Assembly: GCF_019649055.1 (NCBI RefSeq)
Contig: NW_026570254.1
Coordinates: forward strand, 1,054,001 to 1,118,000
DNA: 64,000 nt
Direction of reading: 5' to 3'
From: Paramacrobiotus metropolitanus
Lineage: Eukaryota > Tardigrada > Eutardigrada > Parachela > Macrobiotidae
Below the pieces are notes generated by a model. It ran no database searches. It saw only the letters and a list, made by a program, of their open reading frames with translations, and was not told the origin of the DNA. This document shows positions 1-10,823 of the stretch, piece after piece. The translations under genes were made by a program, and so were the position numbers. The first letter of the stretch is position 1; each line of letters begins with the position of its first letter.

Positions 1-1126
1 CGTGCAGCCGGAAGACTCAGCCATGGTGTTTGCCAGTTCGGGGAAAAATAACTCCCGCACCGACGCTGCCATTGTTACGGTGGTTTTCGGTGTGCCGCAG
101 TTTGAGCCCGCCGTGGCTGGCTACACACCGGTTGTCATGGGAAGCATCGGTGGTGTGGCTGTTGTTCTGGTGATTCTCTTTGTGCTGGGAATGTACTGCT
201 TTCGGCAGAAACGTCAAAAGCCATGTCCCGAGCGCTATGGAAGAGCGTTTGATATGTTGAGCTACACAACGTACAATGGACAGCGAGATCAAAACGCAGG
301 ACGGATGCTTGAAGGTAAATAAAATTCAAAGTATTTTAACCAGTTGATTGATCCTCTCTTTCTTGGTTAATCATTCAAATACTGTTGCATATACATAATC
401 GTTTTGTTCCTGTGTGAGTTTAACGCATTTGTGTCTTTTTTTACAGGGACCAACAATCACTACCATGATCCAACCAATGGTCCGTCCGAAATTGGCTCCA
501 GTGGGCGCGGTTCTGTGGAGGATGATCGTGTGATGTTCGGCAGCCAATTCTATTCCGGCATTCCGAAACCGCAACCTAACAGCTTCTTTCCGAAAATGAT
601 GCCCGACTCCGGCCTGCCGGATTCGTTAGGGGATTACGGTCAGAAAGCACCCCTTTCATCTAGCAGCAACGACAACAGCCTTCACCGTTTTGATATGGAA
701 GGCGGCTACGAAGCGGATGGGCGTGATATGTTCTTGTGCACTTCGGATCGGTCATCCCACGGATCATCTAACCAGAGCGCCGCTATGCGCTACGCACGGG
801 ACTACGATTACGACTTTGACATCAAGAACGGGAATTTTGATTATCTGAAATGGATGCCGCCGTACTCGCCGATGGCGGCGGTATACGCGGAGATTGCAGA
901 ATTGCCGGAACATCGCCACTCGCCGCCGAGTGTGTATAATCCAGCGCGCACCGATTCCGCGCAAAATAAATCCTCATCGTCTCCTTCGGTTATGTTCTCG
1001 AAAAGCTCCAGTCAGACCACACTGCCATGCATGATGCCGCATTACTCCCACGGAGTCAATCATCCCGACCGGGAACAGGAGCACCGGCATCCGGCTTATC
1101 CAGTGCAGTACGCTGGCCGACGATAA
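1..1126 (+). CDS. Single-pass membrane receptor, 3' end only (two coding exons)
   Basis: Coding exons are (before 1)-314 and 447-1126, joined in phase 1: donor GAAG|GTAAAT after 314, acceptor TTACAG before 447, stop at 1124-1126. The first exon has a short extracellular stretch with an N-glycosylation sequon (NNSR), a hydrophobic membrane segment (about 150-205; VVMGSIGGVAVVLVILFVLG) and a basic stop-transfer RQKRQK, giving a type I topology. The second exon is a 226-residue cytoplasmic tail rich in Ser, Pro, His and Asp, with tyrosine motifs such as YDYDFD and VYAEIAELPE that could bind SH2/PTB proteins (inference). The ectodomain lies before the window, so the family is unresolved; an immunoglobulin-, semaphorin- or TSP1-type receptor is possible. 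The tail exon is duplicated, inverted, at 18532-19211. It converges with the coiled-coil gene, with stop codons 667 nt apart. Confidence 0.8.
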
Positions 1127-2440
1127 AAATTAATAGGACACAGCTTCGCTTTGTTGTTTTCTGGTTTACTCACCTGCGTTTGTGATGTCGCTCAATCTTC
1201 GACCAAAGTTTGTACAGCCAGCTAGCCAGTTGTTTTGTTGTTTTATCGTTTCATCTTTTTCGATCATCATAGTCTGATATGACAACCTTGTTTTGTTATT
1301 GAGTACACGGTTGACTCACTTTGTACACAAGAATTATCTGCCTATTAGAAAGATTAAAATGTGCCGCATTTAGAAAACTCTAAAAGCAATGAATCTTCTG
1401 GATTTACCATTTCGCTACAGTTCATACAAAATAGAGTGGGATAACGGGAAAACAGAAGGTGCACTGTTAAGTAGTTTTTTTTTGCCTTGAAAGTGTCAAC
1501 AAAAATCAGTCGCTTGCAAAACACAAACTTATTCAATGGGTGCTACCCGCAAAACTAAAAGATGTAAATCATAATAAAAACAAAAGCAATCTTTATGTAC
1601 AGAAAAACCTTCGACCTTTCCATTCTTCTTTTAAAAGGTACCCATTTTTCTAGGTGCAAACCGTAACGCATACCTCCATTAAAAAGTACACACACAGACA
1701 TTCTATTTCCAGCAGTCTATTCATCCGCCACAATGGCCGAACGCACCAGCCGGAATTCTTACGTCGGCAACCGTGCACTTCCGGTGCGGGTGTTAATATC
1801 GCGGCTTTCTATTCCGCACTTCCGCTTCCTTCTCAGACTCCCTCTGCACTTCCTTCAGTTTGACTTCCAGTGCCGCCACACTTCGCTCTACTTCCGCCTT
1901 TAACTGCAGCGACTGTGCATACTCGTACTGGATCGGATCAAATTCCAGGAGACGATCGTACAAGCTGGCCTTCAAAAAACTGTTCATGAAAAGAGAAAGA
2001 ACCACAATCAGCAAATACCTCGCAATGCAATTATGCAAATAACGCAACGACGTATCAATGGAAAAAACTGAAGCACCATACACCGCCGAGGTAAATCGTT
2101 TATTGTTATCAAAAATTTCACAAATAATAAAAAATTTAAAAATAAAAAAATAAATAAATTTTGAAAATACAAACATATTTTCAAAAAATAAATGATAAAT
2201 CACACTGCTCACCTCAGAGGATCATCTGATTCCATGTTCTCCAAAGGCATCAAAACTAAAAACAACGGAATAAACAGAAAGACAGGGTTGTTAAATTAGA
2301 GTTTGGACAACGGACACCGCGATATGCACTACTTCTACTCACGTTTAGTCAGGAAATCGAAAATTCCTTTCTTTTCGCACACTTTCCGCACTGCTTCGCG
2401 TTCACTGACATTTTCGAACACCATAAGCGCATATTCGTGC
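355..2440 (+). repeat. Inverted segmental duplication 1, left copy (parent)
   Basis: This interval reappears in reverse orientation at about 17660-19305. It covers the end of a receptor intron, the 680 nt tail exon, the shared 3' region (1127-1792) and part of the coiled-coil gene. The tail exon has the same length in both copies and about 97% identical protein. Non-coding parts carry indels: about 75 nt near 1210-1285 are missing from the right copy, and a larger deletion removes coiled-coil exon 3 and flanking introns. Homology starts within the receptor intron near 355 (TTTCTTGGTTAATC) and ends in coiled-coil exon 2 near 2440. The left copy is taken as parent because both its genes are intact. 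Confidence 0.85.
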
Positions 2441-2813
2441 TGCAACATACACATAAAACGAATTCTTTCTTCCATCGATCTCGTCAGATTTGTAAATCCG
2501 TCACCCTAAGATAGAAACAAATGCATACCGGGTCCATTGCGTCTTCCGGATGGTCCTCGTCGAAAGGTAACTGCGGCGCGTCTCCGCCCTGAAACTCCTC
2601 TGGATCATCATGCGGTGTCCATTCTGCAAACTGTGCGGCGACTGCTGACGTTGCACCGCTGAAATCTTCGGCGCTTGTGTTGAACGGAAAACGGCTTTGT
2701 GTGGACATCCTACTGTCGGCCGGATTCGGAAAGTCGTTGATGGTGTCCGTATCGCTGCCTTCATCCTGATTATATTCGAACCAGTCACGGCCTGTTCTGC
2801 TTGTTGACGCCAT
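1793..2813 (-). CDS. Uncharacterised acidic / coiled-coil protein, four exons
   Basis: Exons read leftward: 2813-2529 (start ATG 2813; acidic, low complexity), 2505-2343, 2255-2213 and 1979-1793 (stop). Splice sites are CCG|GTATGC, CTTAG|GGTGAC, AAAC|GTGAGT, TTTAG|TTTTG, TGAG|GTGAGC and GAACAG|TTTTTTG; phases match (0, 1, 2). The product is about 225 aa. The N terminus is Asp/Glu/Gln/Pro-rich. The middle is helical and contains QHEYALMVFENVSEREA and EKKGIFDFL. The C terminus is a charged coiled coil (LKAEVERSVAALEVKLKEVQ) ending NRKPRY. I do not recognise the family. The last exon and part of exon 2 are copied as a broken pseudogene at 17660-17901. Intron 3 (1980-2212) is very A/T-rich. Confidence 0.7.
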
Positions 2814-3882
2814 CTTCTTATTAGGATAGGAAAGACTGAATTAGCTCCTCTTCGTGGTTAAATTATTTCCTTGAATGGACAGGTTTTGCGCTTAAGACAG
2901 TATACTTTTCAGTTAAAAAAACAGACTGAAATCTTGCGCGATGTAAATGATGTACTGTAAATTCGCAGTTATGTACTGCACCTAGTACAATAATTTGCTA
3001 CAGATACTTCCTAGTTCCTAATCAAGAATGTACAGTGCCTACTGCCTACAGGGCCACAGGCTCTAGACTGATTTGCATATTCTGTGGATCGACATTCGAA
3101 ACTGCGAGCCTGATCAGTCAGTTTGCGATCGTTATCCGCAGACTGTCAGCGCATATAGTCTATACACTGATACACGTATGACATTGCATAAAGGAAATGA
3201 GCCGGTACATGTATCAGTTTCGTAATACCATAGGTAACACGTACAATGCATATCCACGGGAACTCTCGCTTTCGCGCATTCCGACAGCTTTGTTTGCGCT
3301 GTTTTAAGCCGTTCTACAACGAAAAGGTTCTCATACATCGGCCGGAAACCGTTTGTACGTGCAATATCCGGTTGCGGAGATGTGGCGAATTAACATGGAC
3401 GAAGAGTTTACGGTGACCACTCCGTTCAGAACCTATCACTGGATTCACAATTTTCGGCGCTCGGCGCTACCTATCACTTCAGCTCCGTCACCGTGCACCA
3501 CCTCTTCGTTGTTTTTGCTTTCCACGTTCTCCCATGGTCAAAAGTGGGAGAAAATGTTGGGATTTATTTCCCACACGCACCATAATTTTGCAAAGTTTAA
3601 AAAGATTACATATTAATATAGCATGCATATCTGTACCTATGAATTCGTGGGTATTGGGTAATAATGGCGAAGACAACATAAATGTCATTTTGGGCGCTAT
3701 TTACTAGCAATCACAACAAAATTTTACAAAAAAATTACAGAACTTGGATCGAAATAAGTTTAAAGCAAACAGTTGTACCCGCTTGCTGGTAAACACACTT
3801 TTTTTCAGCTTGTTCGTTTATACTTTGTTGACCAGAAAATTTACAGTACTCGTACTTTAACTTCGAAAACAATCACGTTATA
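2814..3882. other. Intergenic, no gene seen
   Basis: This spacer lies upstream of the coiled-coil gene. It contains only short ORFs without recognisable domains or paired splice sites. The plus-strand reading frame at 3353-3616 lacks family features and is not supported as a gene. The promoter of the coiled-coil gene presumably lies just right of 2813, but I see no convincing core element. Confidence 0.5.
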
Positions 3883-4402
3883 TTAGGCATCAGTCGAAAG
3901 GGGCGGCCTAATCACAGAGAAAATGTGATCTAACAATTGTAAATTTGCTCCAGTTGGCGCTGTCCCCATGTTCGATGCCGCATTTCCTCGTTGGATTTCG
4001 ATGCTGATCCGCTGTCGAAAAAAATTCCGTGGCTCGTTTTTTGCCGATTTCTTGTCGCATCTTCTGTCCAAAGTCGGTTATTGTGCGAGCAACTTCCGGT
4101 CCGAGCGTTTCAAAACACAGATGACGAAATAGGCAGTCTTGGCCGATATTACGATATTTCTCGATCTTGCCCTGCTCGGCCTGTGTTGCGGCTGCAGGCT
4201 CTCGTGCGGATGTCGCAATGATGTCCGATATGACCATTGTGATGACGCTAGTAGCGCGAATGCCAACATTCGTCCTCTCTCCCATGGTGTCAAGGTAACA
4301 CCGTCTTGTCGCTGACTGTCTGTAGGAAAAATAACTTATGGTTCCAGCTCGTTTTCGAACCCGGCAGATGCGAGATTGTGCTTCACAATAGCGTTCACGC
4401 AT
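3883..4402 (-). mobile_element. LINE (non-LTR retrotransposon) reverse-transcriptase C-terminal remnant
   Basis: On the minus strand two overlapping frames give KIEKYRNIGQD, then FETLGPEVARTITDFGQKM, then RQRISIEIQRGNAASNMGT. This order (FETLGPWG-like, then RISI.IQRGNAAS.MGT) is the conserved C-terminal tail of non-LTR reverse-transcriptase ORFs as I know it. A frameshift near 4050 splits the two parts. No catalytic YADD region is visible, so this is a dead 3' fragment. A second, independent fragment of the same kind lies at 13370-13573 on the other strand and has diverged well away from this one. Confidence 0.7.
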
Positions 4403-4859
4403 TTATGTGTAGGGATCCGTCCGCGGCTTTTCTTGCAGCTTCAAGCCATATGGTAGCTTCGGGCATCCGCCCACTCACCGCTAACGCTGCGGTCTCGGGT
4501 GATGACCGGTGCTCCTAGGCGTAAACCAACGGCAATTCTTACCGCTGGATCCGTAAGGCTGCCAAGTGAAGCAACCGGAAACGCTCCCAACCATGCTCGT
4601 TGTTTTTGTGCTCACACCTTGCAAACGTGCCTGTTCTATGAAGTCTCCTCGGCTGCCGTTCGTAGCTGTTCCGCGGATTTAACTGCAGTGCTGGAAAGTT
4701 GTGTACTGCGTTAAAGGCTGTCACCGATTCGCTCCTTCCGGGCGCTTACCACCGTCTCTGATCAAAAGTTTCAAAACCAACTAGCTTCGGATTAGATTCA
4801 ATGCCCATTCCGGCGCTTCCAGCAAAGGTGTCAGGGTACTTGGGGATAGATGCAGTTAC

Positions 4860-5251
4860 ATTACAGCACATCGGAAAAAACAAGCCGGAACGAAAGACTG
4901 AAAAATTTCTACAGTATCACCTACGGGAAGCAGCTGTGGGTCGGTAACGGATGTATTGCCAAGCGAGCGATATGGTCGCACATTGCACTGGTGCAAATGT
5001 AAGCGCTGTATCTGTTGTGCGGGCTCCAGCGGAAAGAAAGTCACACACTGACCGCTGTGGCGGACAGTGATACGCATGCAGAACGCACCGTCTCTACCAC
5101 AGTTACCTCCACAACAGTGGTGGTGATCAAGACCGAACCCGGTGACTCACCACGACTGATAGCACAGGCGATTCTGGCCGGCGACGTACGGGAATTTGAA
5201 AAATCTATCGAAACTTGTTTCTGTGACAACGAACAAGTTTCACAAACATGA
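4860..5251 (+). pseudogene. Decayed nuclear-receptor-like DNA-binding-domain fragment
   Basis: Read across three frames, this stretch gives VGNGCIAKRA, then HCTWCKCKRCI, then CGLQRKES. The spacing resembles the second zinc finger of nuclear receptors (GxCxI…R…C..C+..+C…GL). Downstream is an open stretch with an IKTEPGD motif typical of sumoylation sites in transcription factors, then about 40 helical-looking residues (SPRLIAQAILAGDVREFEKS). Frameshifts occur within the finger, so if the assignment is right it cannot encode a working DNA-binding domain. The P-box finger is not visible upstream. An alternative is chance Cys spacing followed by an unrelated ORF. Confidence 0.3.
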
Positions 5252-5479
5252 CCTTGGTCTTGGTTTCACGAGATACATCGCTTCAGTTAAATATGACAGC
5301 TCTTCAGCTTACACGAGATCATGACGCGTCCAAAATGACTCCCAACATTTACGAAAATATTTTCGCAACTTCTACGCAACAGCTTTGAATGATTGTCTAT
5401 TTTACGATTTTCTTCCCTGGTGGTAACCAAAGTATTCCAACAAAAGTGGAACAGTGGTAGTTCTGTGACCGTGAACAGG

Positions 5480-6144
5480 CTAGCTTATCATAGTAACTTT
5501 GGGAATACCTTCGGTATTCCTTACAGTAAAACAAGGACTTTTTGGACATTTGCATATGTAGAACAGCTGACCACATGCGAAAGTAATGCAACAGTCTGGC
5601 GCCCCGCAGCGATAGGTCCACTTGTGAACAATGGGCCACTTCACAAACACGTTTAACGCTCGCGCCATTTGAACCACAGTGGAGGTGTGGAACTGAAGTC
5701 GCTGTCGGCGATCTGTCAAATGGGATATTTTTGACTGACATGAATGTCTATTGAAGATGATCGCAACTGTTAAGGCGGTCCATGGCGTAATAAGGAAAAC
5801 AATGATCCGCTCGATGTCCAGGCATGCCGTGGTCGGACTTCCGTCGCAATACAACATAAAAGGCATTAGCAGCCCGACGCAGTTGATCATTACTGTTATG
5901 GTCTCCAGCCTACGTCTGACTGCAGTCAGCGACATGATAACCTCGCGAAACTGATGTTTCCCCGTGCCCGGACGCCACTGCCGAATCTTTGCTAATCTGC
6001 ACAACTGCTGCACAGAAATCAGCCAAAGTATAGTGAGTGAAATCCAGGTGTATGCCCACAAAATCCAGACGTTTGCCCACAGCAACCAGAGCTTCCAGTT
6101 AGAGTCAGTAGTGTGCGTAGAGTTACAAATAAAATCATGTTTCT
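5480..6144 (-). CDS. Receptor-like (GPCR TM5-TM7) last exon, possibly a gene remnant
   Basis: A good acceptor (polypyrimidine-rich, ending GCTTTTGCAG) precedes 6144 on the minus strand. The open frame then runs to a stop at 5480. It encodes an extracellular NST-glycosylated segment, a long Trp-rich hydrophobic helix (about 6090-6020), a basic loop, a second helix (ETITVMINCVGLLMPFMLYC) and a third (IERIIVFLITPWTALTVAIIFN). A Pro in each of the last two helices and the terminal IIFNRHSC recall TM6, TM7 and the post-TM7 Cys of class A-like GPCRs. TM1-TM4 are not clearly present; candidate exons to the right (7701-7906, 8235-8475) may belong to it. Function and intactness are uncertain. Confidence 0.4.
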
Positions 6145-6432
6145 GCAAAAGCATAAAATAAGTAATGTACAAACAGTACAATACAATATTCTATATATAT
6201 AGTCTTAATATAGATATACTAGCAGACCCCGCGCAAATTGCGCGGAAGAAATGAACTACATGAAATTCCCTTGCTTACGTGATTTAAGGACTACCTTTTC
6301 TAGGCTATTTTTGAGCGAATTAACCACCGAATTCTAGAATATACCTAATTCTTAGAATTAATGCGGCATTTTAATTCGGATTAAATGTGCACTGTCCGAA
6401 CTGTATCTTAACTGTATCTTAACTGTATCTTA

Positions 6433-6603
6433 ACCATGTGTAAAGTAGAGGAGAGCAAGCGGTCTTTTTACCTTATTGTTGCTTCCGTTGCACGAGTTTT
6501 GTTTACAAAACTTTGAAAAAAGAATAGGTTATGCGTGCCTTTTCCCCTAATTTGTAATAGGGGTTTTTTGCCGCATAACAGCAAACGGAACTCAATAAAG
6601 GTT
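6433..6603 (-). repeat. Dispersed repeat B, copy 1
   Basis: About 165 bp that is the reverse complement of 12934-13097 with few differences. Shared landmarks are GAGGAGAGCAAGCGGTCTTT, GTTTTGTTTACAAAACTTT, GCGTGCCTTTTCCCCTAATT and GGGGTTTTTTGCCGCATAA. It starts near the end of a TE-like stretch (6221 onward, with the small palindrome CCGCGCAAATTGCGCGG). Both copies end at AACTCAATAAAGGTTGA, so this is a defined mobile-element end rather than random similarity. No coding capacity is visible. Confidence 0.75.
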
Positions 6604-6637
6604 GAGATATATTACAGCGGATATTGTATATGCAGTA

Positions 6638-6725
6638 CCATAGCACGAATGAAGGCGCATATTAAGAGACCTTCATTCGTGCACGAATGAAGGTCTCTTA
6701 ATATGCGCCTTCATTCGTGCTATGG
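6638..6725. repeat. Perfect 88 bp palindrome with nested 13-mer inverted repeats
   Basis: Two 44 bp arms meet with no spacer between 6681 and 6682 and match base for base; symmetry stops at 6637/6726. Each arm is itself a partial hairpin: GCACGAATGAAGG and its complement CCTTCATTCGTGC occur in each, giving four copies of the 13-mer unit. The structure could extrude as a cruciform. It lies between dispersed repeat B and a repeat-like stretch. Confidence 0.95.
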
Positions 6726-7700
6726 CAGTACACTATCATAATATTGTTCTGTAAACCTGGTGTACATGCTAATGGTGGCCGGTGCCTTCAGTTTCAATAC
6801 CGGCAACAGCATCCATCCCAGTCTCCCGTAAATTGTATATTTATAAACTGAACCCTTACAATACACGTTTTCCATGTAACAAAATTTTATTGTTAGGCGT
6901 TTTTTTTATTACTAAAGACGTGCGTTTTGAATGCCTTTGATATTAACGTACAGAAATTCCATATTTTCGAAAATTTTTCCACAGACTGTCATGAGTTTTA
7001 AATTGATCGCAGTTATGTAATCACAGACTCCCCGTAAATACATAGTCCCCGAAGAGCGTAAATTAGGGTTATCGGTGTACTAATTTCCTGCTATTTATTA
7101 AGATAAGAAATTAGCTACTAATTATTAAGCAGTAAATACTAAATTAACTAAATGATATCCATTTCGTATTTTCAGTTCTTTCCAGTTCGTACGTTTATAA
7201 TTCGTTTCTACAACTACAGAAATTGTACTCTCACTTTGATTAACTTTATAACATGTCAGACACTGGAAATGTCTTATTCGTAGAAACGGGATGACTCTTA
7301 TTCATAGAAGTGGGATGAGCTCCGCTCGCGCCGCAGTTCGGCGTCGCCTATGGCTCCCCCTTCGGTTGATAACCCAAAAAAATTATTTGCAGTACTGTCT
7401 AAACCTGCTACTAAAATTATATAAACAAAGAATTTTAAAAAGCTAATATATAATTCGCAGCTGGTAAACTTGGAAACTTCGTTCAAGGTAACTTGGCTAA
7501 CTATTAGTTTACTTCTCGATATGTACAAAGCGAGCTTCGCGCAACAATAACAATCAAATGAAGAATTCGTTCCAATAAACATGAGAAGGGACTGTGCACA
7601 ACCCACTCAACCACGCACTTGACTACTGGCAAGTGTCTGGTTGCGCGCGGTTTGAGCGTAACCACATTTATGGAGTCACTACTGTATAGTGCTCACGTAC

Positions 7701-7906
7701 CACTATATTGGTGAAAGAGGTCACGGTTCCGTAAGTTGGGTTGACACTTTTGTACGCTGTCCATGCGAATGGAACACATTCCAAAATGAATCGCAAAGTG
7801 GAAAGAACGAAATTCACCCACACTTGCTGGTATATGAGCTGAATTTTACTATAAAGAAGTTTCTCAAGATCCGGATGGATATAGAAATAGTCGTCGTCAA
7901 TCACGG
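7701..7906 (-). CDS. Isolated exon-like segment, possible membrane receptor exon
   Basis: On the minus strand the acceptor CCTTTGTAG precedes 7906 and the donor AGTG|GTACGTGAG follows 7701, enclosing a 206 nt open frame. It encodes VIDDDYFYIHPDLEKLLYSK, then a hydrophobic stretch (WVNFVLSTLRFILECVPFAW), then TAYKSVNPTYGTVTSF. The splice sites and amino-acid make-up look real, but I do not recognise the family. It may be an upstream exon of the receptor-like gene ending at 5480, or a relic isolated by transposon insertion. Confidence 0.35.
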
Positions 7907-8234
7907 CTACAAAGGCACATATGCAAATAGGCAGATACTAATAATTATTTTTCAAAGCTTCAGTCATGCCTAATATAAAAATTCGGCTTACATTTCACAG
8001 AAGTTGAGAGCATTTTTCTGCGTTTCTTGTTCAGCCATGGAATAGTCTTGCAAAGTTTGGCCACAGATACCTTTCGGCCTGTGCGACACATCGCAAAAAA
8101 TAAAAGTCGCGTGATAACAGCACCACCAAACAATGAGAGAACTATGTATAATTTTTAAATGATTAGTTCAAAATTTAAGTGATTACTTTAAAACGAACTT
8201 CAAACGGTCATTCTGTGTTGGATAAAGCGCTTTA

Positions 8235-8475
8235 TTAAAGTTGAAGATTACAGGATGTGTGATTCTGCAGAGAAGCACGAAAGCCTCTGGGGTTGTATAA
8301 ATAAAATTCACCGCTGACGTAGACCATATAGTACTGCAAGTGCAGGCATCGGCCACCCTGTACAGTTACGGGACCTGCACATTTGCTTTGGAGTTTTGGA
8401 CGCAAACCATGATCGATAAAAATAGCAACAGAGATAAACAGTGAATCGCGAGCACACTTCATTTGACAGTGAATA
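8235..8475 (-). CDS. Isolated exon-like segment of unknown family
   Basis: The minus-strand frame follows a possible acceptor (GGAAGTGCAG) near 8490 and contains KCARDSLFISVAIFIDHGL, four cysteines and LQYYMVYVSGEFYLYNPRGF. Further left, about 8035-8100, another minus-strand stretch reads KVSVAKLCKTIPWLNKKRRK followed by a possible donor. Together with 7701-7906 these could be exons of one receptor-like gene running toward 5480, but no start codon or continuous model could be built. Unrecognised; low confidence. Confidence 0.25.
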
Positions 8476-8761
8476 CCCTTACTGCACTTCCAGTCGAACA
8501 GTTTTCGCTTTAGTTAAAACACAAGGGCATAGTTGCAAATACGAAGTAGAAATACTCGTACCAAGGTGGACTCGTACTTATATCTATATTATTTAGTCAG
8601 CCGTAGCAAGACTGCTGGCCTGAGCATGCCCCAAATAATTTTCTACGGAAACGAAAATACTTGCAATTATTACGCATGCGCTGCACGGTTGAAACCAGCA
8701 AGCCTATAATTATATGATAATATAGGCTGCCTATATATCATACAATAGCAAGTACTTACTA

Positions 8762-9107
8762 CGTAGTGTGAGAAGGACTGGTAACCTACCGTTTAACGTC
8801 ATCACTCTCGCATACACGGGAGGGCGGCTGACATGGCGACAGATGCGCGTTTTTCACGGTTGTTATCAGTTTTTTCAAAATATTTCTTTTCTCTTCTATT
8901 TCTAGCCCCTCATGTTTGGGTTTCTAAATTCAATATGATTTGTTAAAATATCAGAAAGCTTTAGAGGAGAAACGAACTGAGAATACCTTTTAAAAAGGAC
9001 AAGAAAATCTGTGGACCTATAGTAAGCAATAGCACAGCAGTGCATTCTGTATGCGACAGTGATGACGTAGTCGACCGTTGCCGAGCGTGCCAGCCTTTCC
9101 CACACTA
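8762..9107. mobile_element. MITE-like element with degenerate terminal inverted repeats
   Basis: The left end (GTGTGAGAAGGACTGG … CGTCATCACTCTCGCATAC) is mirrored by the right end read in reverse (GTGTGGGAAAGGCTGG … CGTCATCACTGTCGCATAC). The arms are about 60 bp with several mismatches and short gaps, and enclose roughly 230 bp without coding potential. Size and layout fit a non-autonomous DNA transposon. Target-site duplication is not clear. Confidence 0.55.
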
Positions 9108-9274
9108 ACGGCCGACAGGTGAGATGGATTAATTATATAACCAACCCACTAGAACAGCAGCCAAACCGGCTGCTGTTACAATATTATATACAACAGCATC
9201 GGCTTCGCCTCTGCGTTTCTTGTGATTCACGGCCACTTTATTTGATTTCGATTGAATATTTACTTATTAGTATC

Positions 9275-9560
9275 ACAGCGAAGAAGAAAGTTGGCGAGAC
9301 GACCTTTGCTTGGAAACTTAATAAAATGTGGACATTTTTTGTTGATTCTAATTTTTCTGATCTGTTCGATATTCGTACAATTGGTGCCTTTAAGCAAGCT
9401 TTGAACCGTGTCGATTTTGTTTAAGACGTCTTTTCTGTCTATCTGCACTCGTACTTTTCGATTTTGCTTTTTGGCCAGGTTTAAAATCCCAGCTAGAATG
9501 TCACCCTAGCCGGAAATGGGCTACCTGCTCCACGATGAATAATAATAATAAAAAAACATC
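9275..9560 (+). mobile_element. LINE 3'-end remnant with (TAA)n tail
   Basis: The plus strand encodes KKKVGETTFAWKLNKMWTFF … FDIRTIGAFKQALNRVDF and then a stop. This G-E/K-T-x-F … LWN-like … L..FK..L pattern is typical of the C terminus of non-LTR retrotransposon ORF2 (family knowledge). About 130 bp of untranslated 3' end follow (CCGGAAATGGGCTACCTGCT) and an AATAATAATAATAA tail near 9536-9554, as expected for a LINE 3' terminus. The related remnant at 12620-12935 aligns over SIGETTLAMRLKGLFNKI. Confidence 0.65.
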
Positions 9561-9716
9561 TATATTTCGTGGAAATATGATCGGTACATCGCAATAGCGC
9601 AAAAACACCGGTTTTATGTAATTATTACAGATTTTCTCAGATTAGTATTAAATCTCTCCACTGGATCCATGATTCTCTGAACCCCAACCTGATGCTTCTG
9701 ACTTCTGAGCAATGGC

Positions 9717-10070
9717 AGCTCGGTCACCAGCTCACCTTGCGGGCTCCGTACACGGGACATTGCCGGTATCTCGGTCACCCGCTCACCTAATGAGCTCTGT
9801 CCACTAGAAAGGAGTGATAGGCTGATAGCTCGGTAACTAGCTCACCTAGTGGGCTCTGTGCACAGAACAGTAGCGGTAGCTTCGTCACTCGTTCACTTAA
9901 CGGACTCTCTCCACTGACAGTAGTGGTAGCTTGGTCACTCATTCACCTGACGGGCTTTCTGCACTAGACTGTTGTGGTAGCTCAGTCAGTCGTTACACTG
10001 GACAGCAGCGTTTACTCGGTCACTTGTTTACCTAACGGGCTCCGTACACTGGAAAGCAGCGTTAGCTTGG
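9717..10070 (+). repeat. ~50 bp minisatellite, about seven units, degenerate
   Basis: The motif GCTCGGTCACTCGCTCACCTAACGGGCTCTGTACACTAGA… recurs about every 50 bp, each unit starting with GCTCGGT/GCTTGGT and containing a CACT(A/G)GA box followed by AGTAGTGGTA. Units differ by about 10-25%. More degenerate units continue to about 10320, interrupted by a short segment (10105-10150) that also occurs at 9207-9240. No coding potential. Confidence 0.8.
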
Positions 10071-10823
10071 TCTTAGAAGCTAGCTAGCGTTAGCGTTAGC
10101 TTAGAAGAAACAGATGCGGCTTCGCCTCCGCGTTTCTTGTAATCCAGGGCCCGAATCAGTGAATAGCTCGGTTACACATTCACGCAGCGTTTTGAGCACT
10201 AGATAGTGGTGGACATCATTTAGCGATTTTGCTCACTAGACTGCAGTGGTAGCTCGGTAACTCACTCAGTCAATTAACTTTTCGCTCGCTGGTCAGTGAA
10301 GGTATCTCGGCCACTCACTCATCTTAAAATAATAAATGCGGCTCTTTGCTTTTAGCAATTGTTTAGAAGAGTGGTCCTGCCAAAATCAAACAGTCCGATG
10401 TCCGTATGGTTAAGACCAACCATCGTATTACAAATGTGCCGCCAACGAAAATCTATAGACTAACTTGTGATTACTTAATTTTGTGGTAGTTGTTGTACGA
10501 AAATAATTTCAATTTATTCCGTTTAATTTGCGTACTTAATAATTTATGTTGCGTATTGTATCCAGGCAAAATTTTTCAAAGTTTCAAGGCCACCTTGAAA
10601 CTGGGCTGGATCGTTTGCGGCAATATTGTGCCGGCACGATTCTGATCGGACGTATTCGAAAACAAAAGTCATGTGACGCAGCTCTTGACCACGGCCGATC
10701 TAACTGTGGTATCAGATTTTTTTAAAAGTTTTTGGTTAGAGAGATCTCCAGACTGTGGGGAGGCCTCGCCTAATATTGATCTTTTACGCAGGCGCTGCAC
10801 GGTTGAAACGGTCAAGCCTAATA

